Assembly: GCA_905221605.1 (NCBI GenBank)
Contig: CAJNDS010000846.1
Span: forward strand, 185,001 to 249,000
Source of the DNA: Symbiodinium natans
Taxonomy: Eukaryota; Sar; Dinophyceae; Suessiales; Symbiodiniaceae
Reading direction: 5' to 3'
Length of the DNA stretch: 64,000 nucleotides
In this document: piece after piece, positions 35,601 to 41,759 of the stretch
Position numbering within the stretch: the first letter of the stretch is position 1
Layout: each line of letters opens with the position of its first letter
Position numbers and translations under genes: made by a program
Notes under the pieces: model-generated
The model's input: the letters and a program-made list of their open reading frames with translations, nothing else
What the model was told of the DNA's origin: nothing
Database searches by the model: none

Positions 35601-37539
35601 TGGAGTATAACCAGCTAAACAAGGTAGACTCAGCGGGCCATGCTTCGGGACTGAAACCGTTCAAACAAAACTCAACCTTTTCTCTAAAGGCTTGCAGTTG
35701 TTGTTGGCTGAAGCCTTCGAGCTGGATGGCTAAGAGTGTCTGCTGGGAGACTGTCGCCCCCCTGATCCGGTCTACCCGAAACCTTCGGCTGAGCATTGCC
35801 AACAGCGCACGCCCGGAAGGCTGCACGCCTAACGCATGTGCTCGCTCGGTGAACGCCTGGGCAGCGACTCCGTAGTCTCCCTTGAGGTGTTTTGGATCTG
35901 TAAGCTGTGCAGCCAGGAATGCATCAAGGCGGGGAAGGCCGTCAGACGTGACCTGCAGATTGCGCATCTGTCGGTCTCCTATGGCTGGATCAAGGGCGAC
36001 CTGGAGCCATCTCAGTATCCTGGCGTTCCCACTCTTGTCTATGCTGCTGAACGATGTCAAAACGCCGTTCCTCCATGCTCGATATCCCGCGGCTGTCGAA
36101 GGAAGTGCAGGGATTTTCAGGTCTCGAAGATCTTTGTTGTGGTAAGTATCCTGCTCATAGTCTACTTCTTCTTCCCCCGGTGCATCGGTGACATCAATGA
36201 TGGGGTCATCTTCCCTCTCCTCTTCCTCCTCACCTTCCTCGTGTTCGGACCCGATGTCGTAGTGCATCGGAGGGTCTGGGGGATGCACGACTGAAGGAGG
36301 TTTGGGAGTGGAGAAGACGTTGAAGGGATTGTCACTCGAAGAACCCTTCTTGGATCTAGACGGAGCCGGCAAACCAACACCGGTGAAAACTGGCAACCTG
36401 GGTGCGCAGAAGCATCCAAACCGATTTGGAACAGGCGCAGCAGCCACACCAGCAGATCTTTGACCTTGAGCCGCTGAGACCTTTGGACTCTTATGCTTAG
36501 GGGAGGGTGTCCCGTTTCGGAGCCCCGAACCTTTCGCTTTGCTTTTAGGCTTGGATGCTTTGGGACTGACGATTTCTCGCAACTCCTTCATTGTCTCACC
36601 AACACTTGCAGCCAAGGCCTTGAGGGCTTCACTGATCTCCGTGCCATTTTGGTCCTGAGCCCTTGAGGCCTGCGACACTCGCTCTGCGTGAAGGTGGGAT
36701 GTGTCGGCTTGGGACTGTTGTTGAGCTTTGATGCTTTGCATCTCAGCTTGGATCATCGCAATCCGCTTCATCATTTCTTCCTGCTGCTCCTCAAGTTCAC
36801 GATTCCTAGCCTGAAGTGAGGCAATGGTTTCGTTTGCTTGTGCAAGATGCTGACCGGCTTGTTCTGAAACACTCTGGACCTGTCTCTCAGCTTCAGCCCT
36901 AACGCGCTCTGCATACTCTTGTGCGTGCTGCATGGCTTCATGTTGAGCAGAAGTGACAGCGCTCTGAACATATGCCTGAGCCTCACTCTTTGCAACCTGC
37001 ACGTATGCCTGAGCTTCATGCTGAACGTTCTGTGCAAACACCTGAGCGTCCTGTTGAATGTTTTGTGCTTGCGCTTGTGCCAGCTGTGCAGCAGCAACGG
37101 CCTGAGAATGTGTTCGGGAATCAACCCCATGAAGATGCAATTCCTGACGACTCTGATGCAGGTGCAACTCTGGGGCAATGCGCTGAACATGCTGATGCAA
37201 GTGCACATCCGGGGTGGTTGTCCCATCGCCCGGTGCAAGCGAAACAGGTTGACTTGCTGGTGCAGGACTTGCAACTTCACATGCATAAGCTGGCGGAGGC
37301 AACAAAGCTTGCATCCTAGAGGAGGAAGAGCGATTTCGGGAACTAGCTAAGGCATAGGGTTGAGAGGACCTTCCCCTTCCGGTTGAAACGGCTCTTACGG
37401 GAGTGGAATCACTACTGCTCTCTCCTACCCTTGCTTCTTGTGCCCTTACAGCACTGAGTGCCCGCGCCTGTTGTGTAGGCGGCGTGCTGGAAGTGGACAC
37501 CTGGAGCGAGGAATCAGTAGTTTCGGGACTCATCGCCAT
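29623..37539 (-). CDS. Gag-Pol polyprotein with added methyltransferase-like and 2OG-Fe(II)-dioxygenase-like domains
   Basis: 2638 aa from the ATG at 37539 (the frame opens at about 37590, but only TTG lies upstream). Order: coiled-coil rich in His/Gln/Ala (about 130-290); gag-like helical region (about 480-690); Lys/Gly/Pro linker; CCCH finger C798-x7-C806-x5-C812-x3-H816; protease DSGA at D923; integrase HHCC (H1209, H1213, C1220, C1223) and D1260/D1317/E1348; methyltransferase-like domain about 1635-1830 (LFEYACGDSSELS, PCTEFSPWQ with C1698, VEWP with E1751); reverse transcriptase with D1988 and YVDD 2084-2087; RNase H D2265, E2312, D2346, with Asn2398 where Asp is usual; C-terminal domain about 2440-2638 with H2535-R-D2537, H2593 and R2605, matching the iron- and 2-oxoglutarate-binding pattern HxD...H...R. 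It drives reverse transcription and integration; roles of the two extra domains are inferred. Confidence 0.95.
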   Translation of the reverse strand: MAMSPETTDSSLQVSTSSTPPTQQARALSAVRAQEARVGESSSDSTPVRAVSTGRGRSSQPYALASSRNRSSSSRMQALLPPPAYACEVASPAPASQPVSLAPGDGTTTPDVHLHQHVQRIAPELHLHQSRQELHLHGVDSRTHSQAVAAAQLAQAQAQNIQQDAQVFAQNVQHEAQAYVQVAKSEAQAYVQSAVTSAQHEAMQHAQEYAERVRAEAERQVQSVSEQAGQHLAQANETIASLQARNRELEEQQEEMMKRIAMIQAEMQSIKAQQQSQADTSHLHAERVSQASRAQDQNGTEISEALKALAASVGETMKELREIVSPKASKPKSKAKGSGLRNGTPSPKHKSPKVSAAQGQRSAGVAAAPVPNRFGCFCAPRLPVFTGVGLPAPSRSKKGSSSDNPFNVFSTPKPPSVVHPPDPPMHYDIGSEHEEGEEEEEREDDPIIDVTDAPGEEEVDYEQDTYHNKDLRDLKIPALPSTAAGYRAWRNGVLTSFSSIDKSGNARILRWLQVALDPAIGDRQMRNLQVTSDGLPRLDAFLAAQLTDPKHLKGDYGVAAQAFTERAHALGVQPSGRALLAMLSRRFRVDRIRGATVSQQTLLAIQLEGFSQQQLQAFREKVEFCLNGFSPEAWPAESTLFSWLYSKLKHCRLLSRAVDKIKDSNPGSNKRTFAWLWSQLVELLDELREEANEESIRDTLIKPKAKAAPAPKKEERSRDKPDKPTPANPAPPAKTKGSGKDGKDKDGKGKGGKGSGKGADSQKTPNKPKAKSGGKGQGSKAEGKAPSKGNAPKATVPCLFFPKGTCNRGENCPFSHETSPGNKAPGSKTTGASATAKSSAAAVALLLPTTARGASVDGSSTPSKTTFWKRSGLSRFFQFVSGWFTVFSNICAPACPATVTPLLVASQHQHPQQGWFYHEWIADSGAGRSLESREALNEQGIPEDAYAHMAEQAPTVSFSTGNGVVDSGLMLGFEGSILGNNSAYLLDNCPSVKSLGELVETKSMPFVWLPGKLPMFLSSVEHVQVIEESAICADRVEGNVPIFREQVRFVSPSTVAMPGFMSDARKAKPLARTTIEPSRHTTYRPSPHITEESTLLELLQDPGVPSKTASGSRDPPPDSDDELKSRAKSSSARKPKAKPSPKDKVKGAKAPKPAEAAKAPEPPAPVEPEVPPPPLPPPAIPPGSGSDSGEDVTSERQKQLIKEASSMAHKLTHIPKNPYCEICQRSRMYRQRVTKKRAEPLEDRGDLPPAEQFGERIATDYIIPSKREHAVHVIRDEYSGALRAFVCARTAERAAQNLLTFVGARYKHLPNVLCKADDAKELIAAVSQIGWVHEATLENRFPHNAQLEREIRTLEESTRAVHLAAGFHVVPDLWHVSVQFAAQTLTVVPWQGKDKSRFEVATGSPFEGPRLPLGQLVHYRIHDPSRRHKFEATTAPGLFAGWRFEHGFVYRDVIWVLDYEAVKSKSIGYRDMIPVPYAEVHVPETETFPLKAAADLALREFQDPKLEAITALDIPFSSLSPADPPRRRAEYITLERILKFGATPGCKACTFDSVKHSPKCRARFDALIKADRIALTSKPPEPVPPAELPEGVGLHPSSEPAVEGLVAKVELGVTQVFVDVNRERVRQRKVQTLIGKDVLFEYACGDSSELSQAASEIGINSIRLCRSMIDLSNEEHVKQVQGQVEASPGCDVWLSLPCTEFSPWQNMNVHRHGAKYGKGLRNRQEKSKLMFLYARKVLATAIANHGRIAVEWPKGSGWWDLPEWKEFQDEHGLHKVSFDGCMAGVKGREHPIRKPWSVATNDLRLVQFLGQLQCDGSHQHEAAEGSQTKQTEAYPRELAHNIVEAWYPQRYHRHIPSMVTKNLTKREWKADPRGVAAVKKEAEGLRSNGTWDDLTVCLLSSLRADAKRQNRKLKIAELLTLCGIKHFELPEHEHKFKGRIVYRGDCIFDQFGNHVLFEDVATTPTSLVALNIALFFGCQDGNAVSLADAIQAFLQADLAEAGEPDTWVILPEELWLDTWHKAYPSGSKLVVRLKRSLYGHPLAGKLWQKHLASVLTSFGGIEMDLFPSNFIFQMGSHTLLLNVYVDDLTLSGAKHLHAQFWKRLRAHIKLEDECYIEASNARILGRGHRIQRGSDFTTLVLDMSAFAEQVVEAYCELADVPKAKLRNVTTPSLSEALMSDEDLQQPGTLSHVAAKVLMKALWLGRLARPDLCFIIGRLASRVAAWTKWEDKQLLRLISYLHGTTGLCLAATVNHHEAPQIHIFTDSDFASCPHSAKSTSGIYMTIGSTDFRFPLWWASKKQTSVARSTPEAEAIAMASAMFGEALNIQVMMEHLLGRAIDVVFHQDNETLLKVLATGYSAKLRHCNRVHRVNIASMSEQLESPQVTAVYCKSESQIANGLTKVIPPAEWPHTLAQFGLTASSDGPHLETAVAALAEANLAAEVFAGSCPKVPTCQHLVQLLTLLPHGPDKRGAPGHDSHVFSAGAFVLGGVFGLQTNTHKFQYATALICRFFRRYMPSHKFSSIIVQQGVVAGLHRDSNNAEGSKNLLVALNPTSGPILWVEDEEGTVQCPNDDSLWGHMLCNPALFNPRARHCTVLTGCEASERIVAIAFLIRNAERLSPSDRATLLSAGFNLPSIC

Positions 37540-37598
37540 GGTGCCAGGCAATAGAAACCCCAGGTTCCCCTGAAGGTCAGCAGCTCTCTTTTAGCGTT

Positions 37599-38852
37599 TT
37601 ACAGGGACCGCAGCCACAACAACACAGTGGGCACGAGATCAGTCAGCCACGTATTCGGCGATACCAAAATACCGTGAACACCATACGCCTCGACGTCCCG
37701 CACGATGTCTGATCTGTCATCCAAATGACACGCAAAGTGATCCGACCGCCGGTCCATCAAACGCTTAATGAAGGCTCCTTTTCCAGGACGGCCCGTTGGA
37801 GAGCTAGTGATGTAGACTGGCACGCCCGGAAGCTCCGAAGCCATCGACTGACGCGTTTCTTTGGCCCGTTCCGTCCCAGAGTAACTCGTGCAAATAAACT
37901 TCAGCTTCACGTGGCTCGGACGCTCTGCGTTCAAACGGTCCAAAAAATCTCGGCTGTCCTGAAAGTGGATGTTGAGCACCCCGCTGAAATCCAATGAAAT
38001 CAGGACAGGGATGTCCTCACGCACTTCGACCACTTCCAAAGGTGCAACACGCGGCGCGGCAGAAGAAGAAGATGAGAGCGCCTGATTATGCTCTCTCCAC
38101 TCTTCAGTAGTCCACCGGTTTATGGCTTCTCTATCTGAGTGTTGTCCCAATTCAACCTGTTCCCTGAACGAATCCGCTATGGTTGGATACTCTCTTTCGT
38201 CCAACTCCCAGTCCTGCGGTGGTCTGGACTCGGGTCGGGCCTTTGCTTTGGGACGATACACAAGAAGATCTGCTGCAGCCTCCGGTGCACGTGACGGACC
38301 TGGTGTTCCGGGCAAGGTACTTGCCTTGGGAGGAACCGGGGTTCTATTACCCTTATGTTTAGGTCGTGCCCTAGGAGGTGCAGGGGTTCGATCACCCTTA
38401 TGTTTCGGTCGCGGTCTAGGAGGTACCGGAGTTTGGTCAGAACCCTCAACCAAGGAACGAGGCGGAGATCTGGAACGCACTGCGACAGGAGGAGTCCTCG
38501 GAGCCGGTATCTCAGGCTCCGGCGAAGGTGCCTGAAGCACTCCTCTGACCTCTTCCAGGGTATCCTCGACGAACGTAGCGTAAGGATGATATGGCAATGC
38601 CTCCGTGCCCTCGAGCTCTCTTTCTCGAGTTCGGACCAGCCGTATGGCCCCAGACTGCTGCTGAGTACCGATGAGAAGCTGCACCAGCGCACGGATGACC
38701 ACCAAGAGGACAGCTTTCCTCCGACGGAACTCAGACGAGCCTTTGACCGCAGGCGAGTTCGTGGCCCTGGAAAAAGCAGCAGTCACACGCTCCACAAAGG
38801 ACTCTTCAGAGGTCACGCGTTCCCACGCCTGCAAAAAATCGTTCCAACCCAT
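37599..38852 (-). CDS. Retrotransposon ORF1, proline-rich protein with C-terminal HAD-like domain
   Basis: 417 aa from the ATG at 38852 (context ACCATGG); the frame extends upstream to about 39026 without another ATG. The N-terminal third is helical, the middle is Pro/Arg/Lys-rich with three near-repeats of R(T/P)P(V/A)PP(R/K) and RPKHKG. The C-terminal 140 residues fit a haloacid-dehalogenase-like fold: LISLDFSGVLN (D288-F-S290, motif I), ICTSYSG (motif II), a Lys before IKRLM (motif III) and HLDDRSDI (D378-D379, motif IV). The second motif-I Asp is Ser, so phosphatase chemistry is uncertain. ORF1 stops 59 nt before the ORF2 ATG in a different frame without overlap, so ORF2 needs reinitiation, a separate mRNA or trans-splicing rather than a simple frameshift. 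ORF1 may be a capsid or accessory protein. Confidence 0.85.
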   Translation of the reverse strand: MGWNDFLQAWERVTSEESFVERVTAAFSRATNSPAVKGSSEFRRRKAVLLVVIRALVQLLIGTQQQSGAIRLVRTRERELEGTEALPYHPYATFVEDTLEEVRGVLQAPSPEPEIPAPRTPPVAVRSRSPPRSLVEGSDQTPVPPRPRPKHKGDRTPAPPRARPKHKGNRTPVPPKASTLPGTPGPSRAPEAAADLLVYRPKAKARPESRPPQDWELDEREYPTIADSFREQVELGQHSDREAINRWTTEEWREHNQALSSSSSAAPRVAPLEVVEVREDIPVLISLDFSGVLNIHFQDSRDFLDRLNAERPSHVKLKFICTSYSGTERAKETRQSMASELPGVPVYITSSPTGRPGKGAFIKRLMDRRSDHFACHLDDRSDIVRDVEAYGVHGILVSPNTWLTDLVPTVLLWLRSL

Positions 38853-40020
38853 GGTACCAGAGACAATTGCACAGCCTGATTCGGGCGGCGACCCCTCTAA
38901 GCCTAATTCGGGCGGCGACCCCAACAAGCCTAGAAAGTGGCCAGAAGAATGTGTGCAGAGCGCCTGAGCTTGACTACCTTGCCGGGATTCCTCAGATGGG
39001 ATATTGGGGCAATGCAGGTCTTTCAACTAACGACACGCACTCAACCGGCTGTCTGAGCCAATGCACACGGATGGGAGTGGGGAAGACCCGCGACTCTCTT
39101 TGCTTTGACCCTGAAACCTCTTAGGGATTGGGACTTTGTCCGATGTTGCGTTCACAGTGCGTGGTCAAGCCGACGGCACTGTGGGTTTGCTGTTGGCGGA
39201 GTGATGGGCTTAGTCTCAACCCGAAGGGAGACCACAAACCACGCGAAGATCGAAGTCTGAACTGAACCTGCTGTTTGGGCAGTTCGAGGCGAAGCACACG
39301 GTGATGCAGTGATGCTTCGTCAGACGCCTAGGGTACCCACAAGGCCTAGCCTCCCTAAACCGTGCACGGGTTCACAGGAGAGGGTACAAAGGCAAGATGT
39401 TCAGGAATGTTTGAAGTGAAGTCCGAAAGTCAGAACCAACCAGGGCAAGAGGGGCGAGCACCTCGACACTGCAGCGGAGATGCGCAGCCACACGATGTAC
39501 CTGGATGTCACGGAAAGTATTGAGGCAATCTAGGGACCCACCTATCGTCGGCGTACGTTAAAGCACGGACAAGGACCCTAAGCTGCCAGTCAAACGATAC
39601 CTCTCTGTAGTGATTAGCAAGAAGATTACTCACGAACCTTCTCCACCAATTTAGCGGATGAGCAATCAACAAACGCGTGATGCGTTTCTCACGCAAGGCC
39701 TTAATGAAATGAACCCAAATGTGGAGGTGTGTTGCGTAATGCTCTTCCGGCTCAGTGCTTTGCATGCACGATCGAAGATTTCGAGATATGGAATGCCACG
39801 TGGAAAGCCCAACGGTGGCTTGCAGGTGAAGTGAATGCAATTGCTGAGCCTGGCTCTGGCTCGACACAATGCTGGATGTGAAGTATGAATGAGGCAGGGC
39901 CAGCGGCTCCTGTCGCGCAATTTCAAGCACACTCTCAAGGCAGGTGTGCGGTTATGGAGGGGGCACTATGGCGGCGCGCGGCTTTGCCTACGTTCCTACC
40001 AAAGTGACCACGTAGCTTGA
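38853..40020 (-). other. 5' leader of the retrotransposon
   Basis: About 1.17 kb between the primer-binding site and ORF1. It includes a short direct repeat (TTCGGGCGGCGACCCC twice, 38880-38921) inside the upstream extension of the ORF1 frame. A 140-codon open stretch at 39508-39930 begins with GTG and resembles no family I know. RNA packaging signals would be expected here but cannot be read by eye. Confidence 0.5.
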
Positions 40021-40031
40021 GGCTGTTAACC
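40021..40031 (-). promoter_or_regulatory. Primer-binding site complementary to a tRNA-Asn anticodon arm
   Basis: Directly after the 5' LTR the minus strand reads GGTTAACAGCC, the complement of GGCTGTTAACC. That 11-mer is the conserved eukaryotic tRNA-Asn(GTT) anticodon loop with flanking stem bases, not a tRNA 3' CCA end. Drosophila copia is known to prime from a cleaved half-tRNA (initiator Met), so half-tRNA priming from tRNA-Asn is inferred. Confidence 0.72.
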
Positions 40032-40187
40032 AGTTAAGTACAACAAAGGTACTTAAGACAAGGAAAGACGCACAACGGGCACGCCTATTTTCCTTGAGCC
40101 AAAATACAATCAGTCATCCGAATCTGCTCTCCTAACCCTACTTGGTATGTACAGCTAAACGGTGGTTTGGGGCCAGTTTAGTTAACT
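40032..40187 (-). repeat. 5' LTR of the copia-like element
   Basis: Identical to the copy at 29434-29589. It should hold the promoter and start of the genomic RNA, but at 156 bp it is short and I see no obvious TATA box. Confidence 0.97.
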
Positions 40188-40192
40188 TTTAC
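40188..40192. repeat. Target-site duplication TTTAC, right copy
   Basis: Matches 29429-29433 and directly follows the right LTR. Confidence 0.92.
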
Positions 40193-40870
40193 TATGCTAG
40201 TGGATGATAAGCCCTAAGACCTCAAACCCAAAGTCTAAAGCCCTGAAGCCCTAAAGCACTGACACCCTCAAATTCCAAAAGCCCCTAGCCCCTAAACCCT
40301 AAAGCCTAAACCCTAAACCCCAACTCCTACACCCTAAACCCTTAGCCCCTAAACTAAACCCTCTGCAGCCACGGCGAACCGAACTCTGACACACTCTGCA
40401 ACCCCACACGTGCCCCAAAGGGCTTAGGGCTCCGGGCAGCACCTGATAGCCAAAACCTTTTTTGAAATCCTACAAGTTCTGCGGTGGCAACCCCAATACA
40501 TCGGGTTCGACCCGCCAGCACACATGGGAAACTAGAACGCTGCCCCAAAACCAAAACCCATGAAGCCTCCAACCCTCTGGGGCCCTAAACTTTCACACCA
40601 CCAGCCCTACAACCCCAGCAGCTACACAACAAAGCCAGCGCCCAAAGGTAGCGGGCCCCAATCCCCAATCCTTAAACCCAAGCACACCCTGCACCCCAAA
40701 CCCTAATCCCGAAACCTGAAACCCTATATAACCTTGCACCATGAACCCCTCTAAACACTATCCACCTCAAACCCCAAACCCTGAACCCTAAATGCCCCGA
40801 ACTAAACTCTATACACCCCAAACCCTAAAACGTAAATACCCTAAACCCCAAACCCGAAACCCTCGGCGGC
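40193..40870. other. Degenerate CCCTAAA-type repeat region, no gene seen
   Basis: Made mostly of diverged CCCTAAACCC-like sequence with point changes. I find no exon that fits a neighbour. Confidence 0.45.
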
Positions 40871-40886
40871 TGGGGGAGCTTGTGGC

Positions 40887-41364
40887 CTTGGGGGCCGGCA
40901 GCGCGTGCCCCCTACGGCTGCGCTTTGCAACATGGCGCCAGGCTGGGGTTTAGGGTTTTGTGTTTCGGGTTTAGGGTTAGGGTTTGGGAAAAGGGTTCAG
41001 GGTTTCGGGGCTGAGGACTTCTCACCGGGGTTACAAGAAGGGCAGCTATGGTGTAGGGTAGGCCACGTTCGTCTTTGGGGAAGGCGTGTTCTCCGAACTC
41101 CAACCGACTTATGTTGCAGTGGCGATTGCGGCCACCTTGCTTTGAATCTTCCTGCTTCTGCACTTTTGGGTTTACGGTTTTGCGGGGTTCGGGGGCTTCA
41201 GGGTTCCAGGGCATTACTGCAGTCTTCAAGAATCGATCGCTGTTGCGGAGCTTGATCCTGAATCCTGCATTCCTGCATCTGAGGAGTCTGAGAATAGGGA
41301 ATCAGGGATTCTGTTGGGACACTGAGTTCCCTGATGCTCTGTTCAGATCCGAAGCCATCAGCAA
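40887..41364 (-). CDS. Candidate exons of an unidentified minus-strand gene
   Basis: Four coding-looking segments: 41364-41311 (LLMASDLNRASGNSVSQQ), 41250-41225 (LRNSDRFL), 41097-41026 (FGEHAFPKDERGLPYTIAAL, then a canonical GTGAGA donor) and 40942-40887 (PGAMLQSAAVGGTRCRPP after CCCAG). The third is the best supported. I recognise no family and phase between the second and third is not verified. Confidence 0.35.
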
Positions 41365-41570
41365 CTACGATGACACATATGAAGGGGCGATAAGGGGCGC
41401 ACCCTCCACCAAGGGAGCAGAGAATACGTTAGTCCCAGGAGCCAGAAAAGTCCTAAACACAGCAAAGCAAAAACAAAAACCCAACTTTCCTCCCAGCCAG
41501 GCCACCTCCTAAACAAGACCCACAAATAGGAATGTAGGGTTTAGCCTAAACCGTTTGGGGCTGCGGCTCG

Positions 41571-41759
41571 GTCAAACGGAACAAGCTGCTGAAGTCTGAC
41601 TCTGCCAATCAGCAAACCAAACCGTACTTTCAAACCTTCAACCTCGCAAACCGCTCACTTCAAAGCATGCTTTGTAAAGATGAGCCTCGCGAGAGCTTCC
41701 TCACTACGCTTGAAGGGATGCGTCGGATGTCCGAGCATCCACTTGTGTGGGGTTCCTGA
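41571..41759 (+). CDS. Open 62-codon plus-strand segment, possible exon
   Basis: The frame has no ATG at its start and ends in TGA. It contains YFQTFNLANRSLQSML and KDEPRESFLTTLEGMRRM, a composition more like protein than intron. No family recognised and no strong splice sites seen. Confidence 0.22.
   Translation, partial: VKRNKLLKSDSANQQTKPYFQTFNLANRSLQSMLCKDEPRESFLTTLEGMRRMSEHPLVWGS

Larger units (their letters stand above)
29434..40187 (-). mobile_element. Complete Ty1/copia-like LTR retrotransposon, 10,754 bp
   Basis: Two identical 156-bp LTRs (29434-29589 and 40032-40187) bound the element. Each starts AGTTAAGTAC and ends TTAGTTAACT, so its ends are inverted repeats (AGTTAA/TTAACT) instead of the usual TG/CA. 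The 5-bp sequence TTTAC directly precedes the left LTR and follows the right one (target duplication). Transcription runs right to left: 5' LTR, primer-binding site (40021-40031), leader of about 1.2 kb, ORF1 (38852-37599), ORF2 (37539-29623), polypurine tract (29590-29602), 3' LTR. Integrase before reverse transcriptase places it in Ty1/copia. Identical LTRs, intact ORFs and no internal TTTAGGG array indicate a recent insertion. It lies upstream of the symporter gene. Confidence 0.97.

Noticed and set aside
29784-37350. Plus-strand ORFs such as 34001-34471 and 34841-35875
   Set aside because: They are antisense shadows of the polyprotein; compositions (Gly/Ser or Leu/Pro rich) mirror its Pro/Lys/Gln codons.
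39508-39930. 140-codon ORF in the retrotransposon leader
   Set aside because: Starts with GTG, no motif, no homology I recognise; more likely leader RNA.
40021-40031. tRNA-Asn gene
   Set aside because: Only the 11-base anticodon-arm match is present; no cloverleaf surrounds it. I saw no rRNA or tRNA gene anywhere.
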